Shown one piece after another: positions 27,401 to 36,281 of a stretch of DNA of 64,000 nucleotides; the first letter of the stretch is position 1, and each line of letters opens with the position of its first letter. The stretch covers positions 6,076,001-6,140,000 of the forward strand of contig NZ_CP058552.1 in assembly GCF_013401555.1 (NCBI RefSeq), in the 5' to 3' direction. The stretch comes from Paenibacillus sp. E222 (GTDB lineage Bacteria > Bacillota > Bacilli > Paenibacillales > Paenibacillaceae). The position numbers and the translations under genes were made by a program. Below the pieces are notes generated by a model. That model saw nothing but the letters and a program-made list of their open reading frames with translations, was not told the DNA's origin and made no database searches.

Positions 27401-29454
27401 ACCCGCATGTCCACCCCTTTGTATCGTTCAGGACTGTAGTCCGAGGCAGTCATTTTACGTTCAGCACCCTGTTCCTGGCCAACAGGCCAGGGTTCCGCCT
27501 TGAAAGTCAGCAACTGATAACCCAGCTTGTCCAGCGCCCGATGGATCTCTTCACGCCCACTTTCTAGAAGCGGTCCCATTCCTTCGCCGTCATTCAGTAC
27601 ACGCAGACTGACGATATTGTTGACAACATGCACATCGACCAGTGTTGGACCGAGACTTTTCATATCCAGATCGAACCACAGGCGACAGTTGGATGCATCC
27701 AACTCACCACGTTGTCCGCGGCGTGATTGAATTTGGACGGAAGCCGTCTCTTCTCCATCAGGTCCGGTAATGGGGATAAACCAGTGCATCTGTGCAAAGG
27801 TAGCACTCCGATCTGTTGTTAGCAATAACTGCTGACCTGTCAGAAATTGCACAGCCTGTCCGGCGGCATCCTTAAGCGCCGCCGGTGCACCATCGCTGCT
27901 GGCAAGCTGCAGCAGCAAGCCCTTGAGCGTGTCCGCGGTTCCCGGACTCGCCACATCCCCCACGCGCGCCTGCGCAGCCGCGCCGTGCACTGCCTGCTGC
28001 TCGTGCTCCGCACCGAGCAGCTTCAACACGCGCCCCACCCACGGGTCCCCCTCGTGGGTGACGGGCGCCGCCGCAGCTCCCGCAGGTGCTGCGGCACTAC
28101 CGCCAGCCGGCAGCGCATCCGCGCCGGCTGGCAAAGGCTGCGGCACGCCTCCGGCAGCCGCAGCCGCCTGGCCGCCCTGCGATGCAGGGGCGGCCTGTGT
28201 CGCCGCACCCGGCTGTGCCGGTGCGGCTGTGGACGCGCTGCGCAGCGCGTCCAGCAGCGCCAGCAGCTTGGGCGCCAGCTGCGCTGCCGATGGAGCTGCT
28301 GGCGCCGCCTGCCCTGCTGCGGAAGGGCTAGGCCCCGCAGCAGCAGGCGTTTCACCGCGGCCGTCGGTTCGTCCGGCCACGCCACCCTCAGGCTGGCCTG
28401 CAATCACTCGGCCAACCGCAGCTTCCACTGCCGCCCCCGTCGTGCTCGGGCGGCTTCCAGCAACGCCCGCGTCAGCTGCACGCAGGCTCTCGCCAGGTAT
28501 TCCGGTTCCTGCCGGAATACCTGTACCCACCTTGCCAGCAGTTTCAACATGGCTGGCCCCAGTCTTAACCCCAGCCATCTCGGCAGTCCCTGCTCCAGTC
28601 TGTCCATTGCCTTTCACCGCACTACTACCAACAGCATCCTCCGGTCCATCTGCCATTGGAGTACCACCAGCAGCTGCCCCAGGCACAGGTTGCCCAGATA
28701 AACCACTTGTTCCTCCTACCTGACGGTTACCGCCTAAGGCAGCTACCGTTTCTCCCGCCTGCTCTCTGTTTAACGGTACAGGCACTCCCCCCATAATGTT
28801 ATTCTTCACCGTAGCCGCCTGTTCTCCGGTCGACAGCGTTTTACCCGCGGTTTGGGTTAGCATGGACTCCAGCTGTTCAGCCAACCCCTTCAACAACTGA
28901 TGTAGTGGCGGGCCAAATACCGCTTGATGCAAGCCCTTTACCGTTTCCGCCGTAACCGGAAGACCACGCTGAAAAGCAATACCTGTTGCCTGCACCCACT
29001 CTTCAACAGGCACCTGCGCAGGTTTGGCTGTCATCATATTTTGAACCATGGCTACATTATCCTTGGTTAAAGGTAATCCGCTTCGCTGCATAGCTAACAG
29101 CAGTTCCCGATTCCCCTTGGTATCCGGTAAACCTACCTCCTGAAGCAAATTGTTCAAAGATGCCTGTGGCAGTTCTGCCAATGTACCCGTCAGAGGTTTC
29201 ATTACCGTTACGCCATTTTCACCTGGAGGCTGGACCTGAAGCAGTGTTGTTTCGCCTGGGCGAAGCGGGGTTTCCAGTTTTGCACGCACCTGTACACCCT
29301 GAATCTGAAGAACCGCATCTGCTCCATCATCGGATACACTAACCACAGAACCCCGTACAACCTGACCTTCCTTTAACTCCAGCGGTTTGGCATTTCCCGG
29401 TTTACTATCCCCTAGCAACCCACGTATCACGGAACTTATATTCAAAACCTTCAC
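27397..29454 (-). CDS. FliK-like protein with long Ala/Gly/Pro-rich middle (YlqG type)
   Basis: A 685-aa protein with three parts. Residues 1-220 form an N-terminal domain of the YlqG type (LELKEGQVVRGSVVSVSDDGADAVLQ begins an OB-like stretch; key part VVRGSVVS). Residues about 232-500 are low-complexity Ala/Gly/Pro/Gln, encoded by GC-rich DNA (27957-28761) with small repeats. Residues 540-665 resemble the FliK hook-length domain (DLDMKSLGPTLVDVHVVNN). It has no signal peptide. It is adjacent to the FlhB-like gene. Whether it still takes part in flagellar export is unknown. Codon and base use in the middle differ sharply from the flanks. Confidence 0.85.
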   Translation of the reverse strand: MKVLNISSVIRGLLGDSKPGNAKPLELKEGQVVRGSVVSVSDDGADAVLQIQGVQVRAKLETPLRPGETTLLQVQPPGENGVTVMKPLTGTLAELPQASLNNLLQEVGLPDTKGNRELLLAMQRSGLPLTKDNVAMVQNMMTAKPAQVPVEEWVQATGIAFQRGLPVTAETVKGLHQAVFGPPLHQLLKGLAEQLESMLTQTAGKTLSTGEQAATVKNNIMGGVPVPLNREQAGETVAALGGNRQVGGTSGLSGQPVPGAAAGGTPMADGPEDAVGSSAVKGNGQTGAGTAEMAGVKTGASHVETAGKVGTGIPAGTGIPGESLRAADAGVAGSRPSTTGAAVEAAVGRVIAGQPEGGVAGRTDGRGETPAAAGPSPSAAGQAAPAAPSAAQLAPKLLALLDALRSASTAAPAQPGAATQAAPASQGGQAAAAAGGVPQPLPAGADALPAGGSAAAPAGAAAAPVTHEGDPWVGRVLKLLGAEHEQQAVHGAAAQARVGDVASPGTADTLKGLLLQLASSDGAPAALKDAAGQAVQFLTGQQLLLTTDRSATFAQMHWFIPITGPDGEETASVQIQSRRGQRGELDASNCRLWFDLDMKSLGPTLVDVHVVNNIVSLRVLNDGEGMGPLLESGREEIHRALDKLGYQLLTFKAEPWPVGQEQGAERKMTASDYSPERYKGVDMRV

Positions 29455-29476
29455 CCTCCCTCCGTGTATGGTTTAA

Positions 29477-30181
29477 TTAGAATAAAGTGTGCTGTTCTCC
29501 AAGCAGATTGCCGAGAAAACTGCGACGGTGCATGGGTGTAGCACCAAGAGCCATAATTTGTTCACGATGAAATTTCGTTGCATATCCCTTATGTATCGAT
29601 AAACCATATTCCGGATATAACGTATCCCAATCCTCCTTGCAAAGCCTATCCCGGGTAACCTTCGCAATAATGGATGCTGCCGCAATGGATTGACTGTTGG
29701 CATCGCCTTTAATAATGGACAACTGCGGTATATTCACATCTACCTTTTCGGCATCCACCAACAGGTAGTCCGGCACGCCCTCAAGCGCTTCTACCGCACG
29801 TTTCATGGCAAGCCTTGCAGCCTGTTTAATATTCAGTTGATCAATCGTTTCCGCATCCGCATAACCGATCCCCACTGACAACGCCTTTTCCATAATGATG
29901 TCATATAATGCGTCGCGCTTTTTCTCCGTTAATTTCTTGGAATCATTAACCCCTTCCAGAATCAGATCACGAGGTAAAATAACGGCTGCCGCTACTACAT
30001 CTCCAAATAAACAGCCACGTCCCACTTCATCAATTCCGGCAATATGTTCAAATCCGCTTTCCCAATATTCACGCTCATAGATCAGCAGATCTTTGGGCTC
30101 CACCAATTCTTTTTTCTTCTTTTTCGGTTCAACCAGGGCATCCAGTTGGGTCAATTCAGTTAACTCATTCATTTCCTTCAT
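29477..30181 (-). CDS. rnhB: Ribonuclease HII
   Basis: Removes ribonucleotides misincorporated in DNA. The catalytic motif AGIDEVGRGCLFGDVVAAAV is intact, as are DSKKLT, the Asp in YLLVDAEK, and GDANSQSIAAASIIAKVTRD. A Lys-rich stretch near the N-terminus (KKKKKELVEPKD) precedes the domain. The frame opens at a GTG (30205) without a ribosome binding site. ATG 30181 lies about 11 nt after GAGGAG and gives 234 aa. It heads the short unit rnhB - fliK-like - flhB-like - yraN; a terminator separates it from rbgA. Confidence 0.95.
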   Translation of the reverse strand: MKEMNELTELTQLDALVEPKKKKKELVEPKDLLIYEREYWESGFEHIAGIDEVGRGCLFGDVVAAAVILPRDLILEGVNDSKKLTEKKRDALYDIIMEKALSVGIGYADAETIDQLNIKQAARLAMKRAVEALEGVPDYLLVDAEKVDVNIPQLSIIKGDANSQSIAAASIIAKVTRDRLCKEDWDTLYPEYGLSIHKGYATKFHREQIMALGATPMHRRSFLGNLLGEQHTLF

Positions 30182-30205
30182 TACAGTGTCATCTCCTCTG
30201 CCCAC

Positions 30206-30523
30206 TCTTGCTTCAACACATCATTTTTATATCATTTTATTATATAGACGTAGATTCCCCGATTTTTGTTCTATCAGATCCAATTAAACAAGAAATAAAC
30301 TTCTGTGAAGCATACATGATCATACGATGGTGAGTTATTATTTTATCGGTATCTGATGGCTTAAATTGAAGATATTCAACATTGAGCTGGCTAAATCTTT
30401 ATCACTCATCATAGCATGATTTAAGAGACCCAGATATACTTACAATGCAATCCCATAAAGTGCAATTTTCTAGAATCACCTTCCAGATCAATCACGGTTC
30501 CTCTATTTTAATTCCAGTACGGC
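30206..30523. other. Gene-free stretch upstream of rnhB
   Basis: About 320 bp with no credible gene. On the minus strand TATAAT near 30240 lacks a clear -35. I see no RNA element. With the rbgA terminator next to it, this must contain the rnhB promoter. Confidence 0.5.
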
Positions 30524-30565
30524 AAAAAGCGACCGCTCCCGGTTATCCGGTAACGGCCGCTTCTT
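30524..30565 (-). terminator. Terminator after rbgA
   Basis: AGCGGCCGTTACCGG pairs with CCGGGAGCGGTCGCT (one mismatch, G-U pairs), loop ATAA, then TTTTT on the minus strand, about 20 bp after the rbgA stop. Confidence 0.9.
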
Positions 30566-30583
30566 TCGGCAGTTGTTTCTTAT

Positions 30584-31447
30584 TTAATAAGGAGCTTCCA
30601 TAGAGAAACGTCCCATTTTGCCCGCACGCAGTTCACGCAGAAATGCTCGCGATGCCTTTTCCAAATCGATACGCCCACCACTTACCACACAACCACGTAT
30701 ACGACCAACCTGTTCCATGATCGCAACAACGCTGTCCGAATCATCCGCATCCTTGGAGAACTCCTGAAGTCCATAGCGTTCTTCAAGTGAATCCCAGTAA
30801 TAACGCATCAGATAACTGATGCCAAAAAAGGCGATGTCTTCTGCATTCAGAATCTCTTCCTTAATTGCACCAGTTACCGCAAGACGATAACCCACGTTTT
30901 GATCTTCAAATTTCGGCCAAAGAATACCCGGGGTATCCAGCAGTTCCATCTCTTTACCCACTTTAATCCACTGTTGTCCCTTCGTCACACCAGGACGATC
31001 TCCCGTTGCCGCAATGTTCCGTCCAGCCAGTCTGTTAATTAACGTGGATTTACCCACGTTTGGAATACCAACAATCAGTCCACGAACCGCTCGAGGGTTA
31101 ATCCCTTTAGCTACTTGACGGTCAATTTTTTCTTTAAGGAGAAGCTTGGCTTGTGTTGGGATGTCTTTCACGTTGGTTCCTGTTGAAGCATCTACAGGGA
31201 AAGCAGTGATTCCCTCTTTTTTGAAATATTCAATCCATTCTTGCGTCACTTTCGCATCCGCCAAGTCGGACTTATTCAACAAAATCATCCGGGGTTTGCC
31301 CTGTAAAATCTCGTCAATCATCGGGTTGCGGCTGGAGACAGGCAGACGGGCATCCAGCAGTTCGATGACCACGTCAATCAGCTTTAATTTATCCTGAATC
31401 TGGCGTCTGGCTCGGGTCATATGACCTGGAAACCATTGAATCGTCAC
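30584..31447 (-). CDS. rbgA: Ribosome biogenesis GTPase RbgA (YlqF)
   Basis: Circularly permuted GTPase for late 50S subunit assembly. Motif order is G4 (NKSD at about 58-61), G5-like (VDAS), G1 (GIPNVGKST at about 127-135), G2 and G3 (DTPG near 170). It starts [17 protein letters not shown], diagnostic of the family, and has the C-terminal helical domain ([25 protein letters not shown] as part). 287 aa is normal. It lies downstream of lepB with a 165-bp gap in which I see no terminator, so co-transcription with lepB is possible. Confidence 0.96.
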   Translation of the reverse strand: MTIQWFPGHMTRARRQIQDKLKLIDVVIELLDARLPVSSRNPMIDEILQGKPRMILLNKSDLADAKVTQEWIEYFKKEGITAFPVDASTGTNVKDIPTQAKLLLKEKIDRQVAKGINPRAVRGLIVGIPNVGKSTLINRLAGRNIAATGDRPGVTKGQQWIKVGKEMELLDTPGILWPKFEDQNVGYRLAVTGAIKEEILNAEDIAFFGISYLMRYYWDSLEERYGLQEFSKDADDSDSVVAIMEQVGRIRGCVVSGGRIDLEKASRAFLRELRAGKMGRFSMEAPY

Positions 31448-31612
31448 CTTGTCTTCACCTCATTATTTGTTGATGTACAAGCTTTTTCTATAACATGCAC
31501 ACCGCATCACTTTGCTGGCAAAACCATCTTAGATCTCTATTATCCCCAGATTAGTTCTACCCTTAACGTTTAGTGCACATTCCATATTTTGCTTATACAT
31601 CCTGCATTCATA

Positions 31613-32233
31613 TTAATGGTTAATCCACTTGATATCGCCGATCGGCCAGAAAATCACATCTGCACGACCTACAATATCCTTCAATGACACATAACCGATC
31701 ATCCGGCTATCTGTACTGTTCGGACGGTTATCCCCCATTACAAAAACATGACCTTCAGGTACTTTCCCATCCGGGAATTGCTCATTAGGGAAGTCCTTCA
31801 CGTTATAGGTTCCACCGTTCGCTTCAGCAGCATCGATGGCTCCCTGAATGTAAGTCTCATCGACTTTTTTACCATTGACGAGAACCGTATCATCCTGGAC
31901 CTCGACGGTATCACCAGCGACAGCAATGACACGTTTAATGAAATCACGGCCTTCAGATGGAACGTGGAATACGATAACTTCTCCGCGCTGTGGCTCTCTG
32001 ATATCATATAAAATTTCATTGACGATCACACGTTCACCTGTATGAAAATTCGGCTGCATGGAAGGCCCGTCCACAACAAACGGTTTGAACAGCAACCACC
32101 GAATCAAAATGACAAGTACTAGTGCGATCACGATGGCTTTGAGCCATTCGAAAATTTCATTTTTGGCTTTTTTGGATCGACTGCCTTTCTCTTCGACAGT
32201 ATTGCCCTGGTCCTGTTGAACTTCCTGTTCCAT
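31613..32233 (-). CDS. lepB: Type I signal peptidase
   Basis: Membrane serine protease that releases exported proteins from their signal peptides. A Lys/Glu-rich N-terminal tail (residues 1-25) precedes one membrane segment (about 29-49). The catalytic Ser58 is in DGPSMQPN and the Lys100 in RDFIKRVIA, with GDNRPNSTDSR later. Start: the frame opens at GTG 32254, but ATG 32233 has GAGGAAG at 7-nt spacing, giving 206 aa. It lies between rplS and rbgA, an arrangement common in Paenibacillus-like genomes. Which of possibly several paralogues it is cannot be told. Confidence 0.94.
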   Translation of the reverse strand: MEQEVQQDQGNTVEEKGSRSKKAKNEIFEWLKAIVIALVLVILIRWLLFKPFVVDGPSMQPNFHTGERVIVNEILYDIREPQRGEVIVFHVPSEGRDFIKRVIAVAGDTVEVQDDTVLVNGKKVDETYIQGAIDAAEANGGTYNVKDFPNEQFPDGKVPEGHVFVMGDNRPNSTDSRMIGYVSLKDIVGRADVIFWPIGDIKWINH

Positions 32234-32439
32234 TAATGATCTTCCTCTCTTCACAGTACATGTTATAGCAGTTTTTACACATCATCAGTTATGTAATCTT
32301 TCACGCAAGCATTACCAGTACATTTAATCCACAATTCAAATGTCCTTCAATAACTGATTCCACAAGCCTCCCGGACTATTCGCGCGTGTGCCGCCATACC
32401 ATTTTACTCGGAAGTGCACCTCCGGTTCAACTTTTCCCG

Positions 32440-32472
32440 GACAAAAACGAAAAGGGCTTGTCTCCAAGCCCT
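32440..32472 (-). terminator. Terminator after rplS
   Basis: AGGGCTTG / CAAGCCCT with loop GAGA, followed on the minus strand by TTTCGTTTTT, 18 bp after the rplS stop. Confidence 0.9.
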
Positions 32473-32489
32473 CCCCGGTATCCGTTATA

Positions 32490-32831
32490 TTAACGAATTT
32501 CTTTAATTCTCGCTGCTTTACCGCGTAGTTCACGAAGATAATAAAGCTTCGCACGACGCACTTTACCACGGCGAGCCACTTCGATTCTATCGATTTTAGG
32601 GGAATGAAGCGGGAAAGCTCTTTCCACACCTACACCGTAAGAAATTTTACGAACTGTAAAAGTCTCACTGATTCCACCACCACGGCGTTTAATCACAACA
32701 CCTTCGAACAATTGGATACGCTCACGAGTTCCCTCGATTACCTTAACGTGCACTTTCAAAGTGTCACCAGGACGAAAACTCGGAATATCTTTACGAAGTT
32801 GTTCTTGTGTAATCGCTTGAACGATATTCAT
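32490..32831 (-). CDS. rplS: 50S ribosomal protein L19
   Basis: Structural protein at the 30S-50S interface, 113 aa. The family is unmistakable: [35 protein letters not shown], with [21 protein letters not shown] later (key parts LFEGVVI and GVGVER). In B. subtilis rplS directly follows trmD; here three genes intervene, so rplS needs its own promoter, and one is present. It is monocistronic, with its own terminator. Confidence 0.98.
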   Translation of the reverse strand: MNIVQAITQEQLRKDIPSFRPGDTLKVHVKVIEGTRERIQLFEGVVIKRRGGGISETFTVRKISYGVGVERAFPLHSPKIDRIEVARRGKVRRAKLYYLRELRGKAARIKEIR

Positions 32832-32933
32832 CTATGACTCCCTCCTTCCGTACAGGCGTTCATACTTCTTCCAGAGAACACCTTGTCTCCTTCATTATCC
32901 ATAGAGGACCGCCGTATTCCACATAACAGACTT

Positions 32934-32962
32934 ATTGTATCACGCACCATAACAAAACACAA
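32934..32962 (-). promoter_or_regulatory. rplS promoter, with about 95-nt leader
   Basis: On the minus strand TTGTGT (32957-32962), 17 bp, then extended -10 TGATACAAT (TACAAT at 32934-32939). Transcription would start near 32927, leaving a leader of about 95 nt. Firmicute rplS leaders can bind L19; whether this one folds accordingly was not tested. Confidence 0.65.
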
Positions 32963-33225
32963 GGAAAAATAAACAAATTGCTGACAGCACTCTTTGGTTC
33001 TTCAATCGCCTTCTTTAATGACCTTTATTCCAATTAGTCGTTATCCACTATAACGTTCATCTTAAACAAATCCTGAATTCTATTATAGTCACATTACACT
33101 CCCATTAAGCTACATCTCTCCATCCTCTTTTCTGCACAATTCCTTTATGCACATCGAAGATTCGCCCCTATGGATTGTCATAATTAGTATTCTGGAATAA
33201 GTCAAGCATGAGACGGAAAAAATAC
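32963..33225. other. Divergent intergenic region between rplS and the deacetylase gene
   Basis: Together with its flanking promoters this region spans 509 bp (32832-33340). Between the rplS promoter and the ECF-like promoter I see no gene or hairpin that I can support; it is AT-rich. Confidence 0.5.
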
Positions 33226-33252
33226 TGTAACTTTCTGTCAAGAAAGATCGTC
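33226..33252 (+). promoter_or_regulatory. ECF-sigma-type promoter of the deacetylase gene
   Basis: TGTAAC (33226-33231), exactly 17 bp, CGTC (33249-33252). This matches the sigma-X/V class of B. subtilis extracytoplasmic-function promoters (TGTAAC-N17-CGWC). It lies 89 bp before the start codon of an envelope enzyme. Which ECF sigma factor of this organism uses it is unknown. Confidence 0.6.
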
Positions 33253-33340
33253 TATGATATAGCTTGTTGGATTACGTGCTGAGCATCTAAAATGTAATTC
33301 CACGAAGAAATGAAATGGCAAAAGGAGAACCAATCGACTT

Positions 33341-34306
33341 ATGAAACACTTCAAAAAAATTGCTCTTGCTGCACTCGCATTACTCACTTGTACCATTACA
33401 ATGTATGCGTATGCGGTAACTCATCCTACCAATGCAATGTCTCACAAAGCATGCACGTCCTGGGATATGGTCAAACGTAAGGCATTTCTAATGTCTCACT
33501 CCGACTATTCCAGCAAACCTGCACTTGATCTGGCTACCTTTCACATCGCACCAGGTTCGGCTACTGAAGTACCTGTACTGATGTATCATTACATACTGCC
33601 CAAAATCAACAATCACGAATCAAACAACAAATCGATCATTAATCTGGAAGATTTCGAAGAAAACATGAAATATTTGCATGAAGAAGGCTATAACACAATT
33701 ACACTGGAGCAGCTAGAGCAATACGTGAATGGACAGATCTCCCTGCCCAAAAAGTCAATTGTCATCACCTTTGATGACGGATATCAGAACAATTATACGT
33801 TAGCCTACCCTGTGCTCAAAAAATATAATTTCCATGCTTCCCTGTTTGTAATCGGCAGCAAAATTCAGGATCAGCCTTCGGCTTTTGATCCAACCAAAAA
33901 TACGTTTATCTCCAAACAGGAGATGCAGGCCGCTAAAGACGTCTTTGAGTTCAATAGCCATACCTATAATCTGCATCACAAAGGATATATGCGTTGCGGC
34001 GACAACGTACCTGTTGGACTCGACACAAGCCTGTTGAATGATGACGTAAAGCTGATGAAAGAAACGGGTATTGATACGCCATATCTTGCCTACCCTTTTG
34101 GTTATACCAGCACACAGATGATCTATCAACTTCAGCAAAATGGATATCGCATGGCCTTTTCCGTACGTTCAGGATTTGTTCGACCTGGGGATAATCCTAT
34201 GAAGCTCCCACGATTAACGGTTACAACAGGAACCGATTTGGCTGCATTGCTCCATCATGAATCAGACCAACAGGAAATCCTTCCTGTCGTAGAGATCAGT
34301 CATTAA
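33341..34306 (+). CDS. Secreted polysaccharide deacetylase family protein
   Basis: Metal-dependent NodB-type deacetylase, probably acting on cell-wall or exopolysaccharide amino sugars. It has a signal peptide or anchor (residues 1-27), then a Phe-Glu-Glu-type YheN/PgaB-like domain: VPVLMYHYI at 78-86, catalytic TFDDGY at 143-148, metal motif HTYNLH at 207-212, and YLAYPFGY near 248-255. All key residues are present, so it should be active. ATG 33341 has AAAGGAG 13 nt upstream. It is inserted between rplS and trmD, on the opposite strand to its neighbours. Confidence 0.92.
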   Translation: MKHFKKIALAALALLTCTITMYAYAVTHPTNAMSHKACTSWDMVKRKAFLMSHSDYSSKPALDLATFHIAPGSATEVPVLMYHYILPKINNHESNNKSIINLEDFEENMKYLHEEGYNTITLEQLEQYVNGQISLPKKSIVITFDDGYQNNYTLAYPVLKKYNFHASLFVIGSKIQDQPSAFDPTKNTFISKQEMQAAKDVFEFNSHTYNLHHKGYMRCGDNVPVGLDTSLLNDDVKLMKETGIDTPYLAYPFGYTSTQMIYQLQQNGYRMAFSVRSGFVRPGDNPMKLPRLTVTTGTDLAALLHHESDQQEILPVVEISH

Positions 34307-34307
34307 G

Positions 34308-35564
34308 TTAGATTGAAACTTCCCCGCCTGGATAAAGAGTCGAGCTATACAGCCTTTTCGGCTGAAGCTGGGCTCTTTTTAAGTTCACAGAGGTTGGAGT
34401 GGTTACATCCATCACTGAGCTGGAATAGATCACCGCCTCATGTGCATCATAAATGATGACCTGTTCCCTTCCGCTTTGACACAAGTCTGCGTGTACGGCA
34501 TAGCCCTCTTTTCCGAACGCTGCAACCGTTTGCATGTTACCATTAATCAAAGATGGCAGGTCGCCCCCACCTCGGCGATAAGCCAGGATATAGTCAAGCC
34601 CGCTGTCATCCCAGTTGCGTACAGGCTCAATAATGGTTAACCAGCCACGAGTTTTACGATCTTCTTTCCATAGTTCTTTTCCGTCGCGATCCAGCATAAA
34701 TAGTCCATCCTTACCATTCTCATCTCCACGAATAATCCGATCCAGACCTGCAATCTGTAATCCTTGTCTTTCGCCATAAAATTTCCCCAATGCAATATGC
34801 TGTGATTCAATCGAATCCTCATATCGCCATTTTTCATTACCGTGCCGATCCATCATCACCGTGACACTGCCACCGATAACAATTTCAACCTCTCCATCCT
34901 CGTCCACATCGCCAAACCATATACAGTCTGCATGATCATCAAGATTATGACAGGACCATAATAATGTTCCATCATGATCCAGCATGTCATACCCGGCCAT
35001 CACTTCATCCTTGCCATCCCCATCGATATCGTATACCCACGGAAAATGACCTATATTGCCTTCATGCTTCCACAACACATTGAAATCATGGTCTAAAGCC
35101 CATAACGTCTTATACCGATCCTTCAGCAGGATATCCATTGTGTGTTGGTCCCCAGTCAGGTTTGCAAGGATAATACAGTCATGCGCTTGCTCTCCAGGCA
35201 AATCATGACGTTTCTTTATCACCCCGGTTCTTCCGTCCAGAATAAGAAATTGTTTGTTCATTACACACAGCACTTCATTATTTCCGTCCCCATCCCAATC
35301 TGCAATCTGAGCGGGATAGTCTGATCCTGGACCGCCTGCGTCCGGATTTGGTGTTCCGACCTGCCACATTAATGTTCCATCCAGATCATATGCCGACAAA
35401 CAGCATACCTGATGCGGAACGTAACGATCGTCTATGCCCCCATCTGCCTGTACCAACAGCATCTCAAGCCTGCCATCTCCATTCAGATCCCCCAGAAGCA
35501 TCTTGCAGCGCTCTCCAGCTTCACTAATATTCATTCTGCCAACTTCATAAGGCTGATGATTCAT
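34308..35564 (-). CDS. FG-GAP/VCBS-like beta-propeller repeat protein
   Basis: A 418-aa protein with repeated calcium-binding-type motifs: LLGDLNGDGRLEMLLV near 30, IADWDGDGNNEVLCV near 85, VYDIDGDGKDEVMAGY near 180 and FGDVDEDGEVEIVIGG near 215. These are typical of FG-GAP beta-propellers as in rhamnogalacturonan-lyase-like or integrin-like proteins. There is no signal peptide, which is odd for a fold that usually binds calcium outside the cell. ATG 35564 has GAGGAGG at 6 nt and is preferred over the frame start at 35582. The function is unknown; polysaccharide binding is a guess. Confidence 0.8.
   Translation of the reverse strand: MNHQPYEVGRMNISEAGERCKMLLGDLNGDGRLEMLLVQADGGIDDRYVPHQVCCLSAYDLDGTLMWQVGTPNPDAGGPGSDYPAQIADWDGDGNNEVLCVMNKQFLILDGRTGVIKKRHDLPGEQAHDCIILANLTGDQHTMDILLKDRYKTLWALDHDFNVLWKHEGNIGHFPWVYDIDGDGKDEVMAGYDMLDHDGTLLWSCHNLDDHADCIWFGDVDEDGEVEIVIGGSVTVMMDRHGNEKWRYEDSIESQHIALGKFYGERQGLQIAGLDRIIRGDENGKDGLFMLDRDGKELWKEDRKTRGWLTIIEPVRNWDDSGLDYILAYRRGGGDLPSLINGNMQTVAAFGKEGYAVHADLCQSGREQVIIYDAHEAVIYSSSVMDVTTPTSVNLKRAQLQPKRLYSSTLYPGGEVSI
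34342..34381 (+). terminator. Terminator-like hairpin inside the convergent neighbour
   Basis: Plus-strand GAGC...CAGCC-TTTTC-GGCTG...GCTC followed by TTTTTAA, 36 bp after the deacetylase stop. Since the convergent gene ends at 34308, this lies in its coding sequence. Confidence 0.65.
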
Positions 35565-35707
35565 ATTCTTCCTCCTCAGCATGTCGTCATACGCTTCTAG
35601 CTGAGATCACCATAAAGAAATTTTTCAGTTTATACAACCCCATTTCGGAACAAGCAAAAATGTTCAAAGCGGCAAGAGTGTTCAATAGTAGGAGTAAGCT
35701 TGTTAGC

Positions 35708-36088
35708 TTATGGCTTAATCCATTCTAGAAATTCAAGTCGATTTCCAAAGGGATCATTGATATAGAACCTTTTTACACCTTCATCAGTCCGCGCTTCATC
35801 ATCAATGACTTGAATATGGTTACGATTCAGAACGTCACGCAACGCATCTAAATTCTGTACGTGAAATGCCGGATGTGCTTTTATAGCGGGAACAAAATCT
35901 TTTTGCACTCCAATATGTACTTGATGCATGCCACATTGAAACCAAACACCACCACGTTTTCTCAACATTTCAGGTTTGGGAATCTCGTTCCAACCTAACA
36001 CTTTAATAAAAAAATCACGTGCATCCGTTTCACACTCTTCTGGTGCAGCAAGTTGCACATGGTCAAGACCATAAAAGTGATAAGACAT
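35708..36088 (-). CDS. VOC/glyoxalase family protein
   Basis: A 126-aa metal-dependent enzyme or binding protein of the vicinal-oxygen-chelate superfamily. The single domain shows the two beta-alpha-beta3 modules: LDHVQLAAPEECETDARDFF with His8-type metal ligand, HQVHIGVQKDF, HPAFHVQNLDALRDVL and the C-terminal FYINDPFGNRLEFLEW with Glu ligand. The substrate cannot be told. The preferred start ATG 36088 has AAAGGTGG at normal spacing; the frame is open to 36124. It is monocistronic or follows trmD's terminator with its own promoter. Confidence 0.9.
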   Translation of the reverse strand: MSYHFYGLDHVQLAAPEECETDARDFFIKVLGWNEIPKPEMLRKRGGVWFQCGMHQVHIGVQKDFVPAIKAHPAFHVQNLDALRDVLNRNHIQVIDDEARTDEGVKRFYINDPFGNRLEFLEWIKP

Positions 36089-36192
36089 ATATAAGCCACC
36101 TTTCGTTTCATTTGATGAAACCAAGTTTCATATTATACTCACATTTTATAGTACCTGCCAATGAAAATCCAGTTTTTTCACATTCTTCAATA

Positions 36193-36232
36193 TAAAAAAA
36201 GACCAACCTATATATCACTAGGCTGGTCTTTC
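36193..36232 (-). terminator. Terminator after trmD
   Basis: AAAGACCAGCCT / AGGTTGGTCTTT stem, then seven T on the minus strand, about 50 bp after the trmD stop. Confidence 0.92.
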
Positions 36233-36281
36233 AGACTTTCGAAAGAGATTATTTTACGTGCTCAAACGAAATACCATCAAA

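Noticed and set aside
27847..28723. Long plus-strand frames (up to 284 codons) opposite the FliK-like gene
   Set aside because: They are Arg/Cys/Ala-rich shadows caused by high GC in the low-complexity block.
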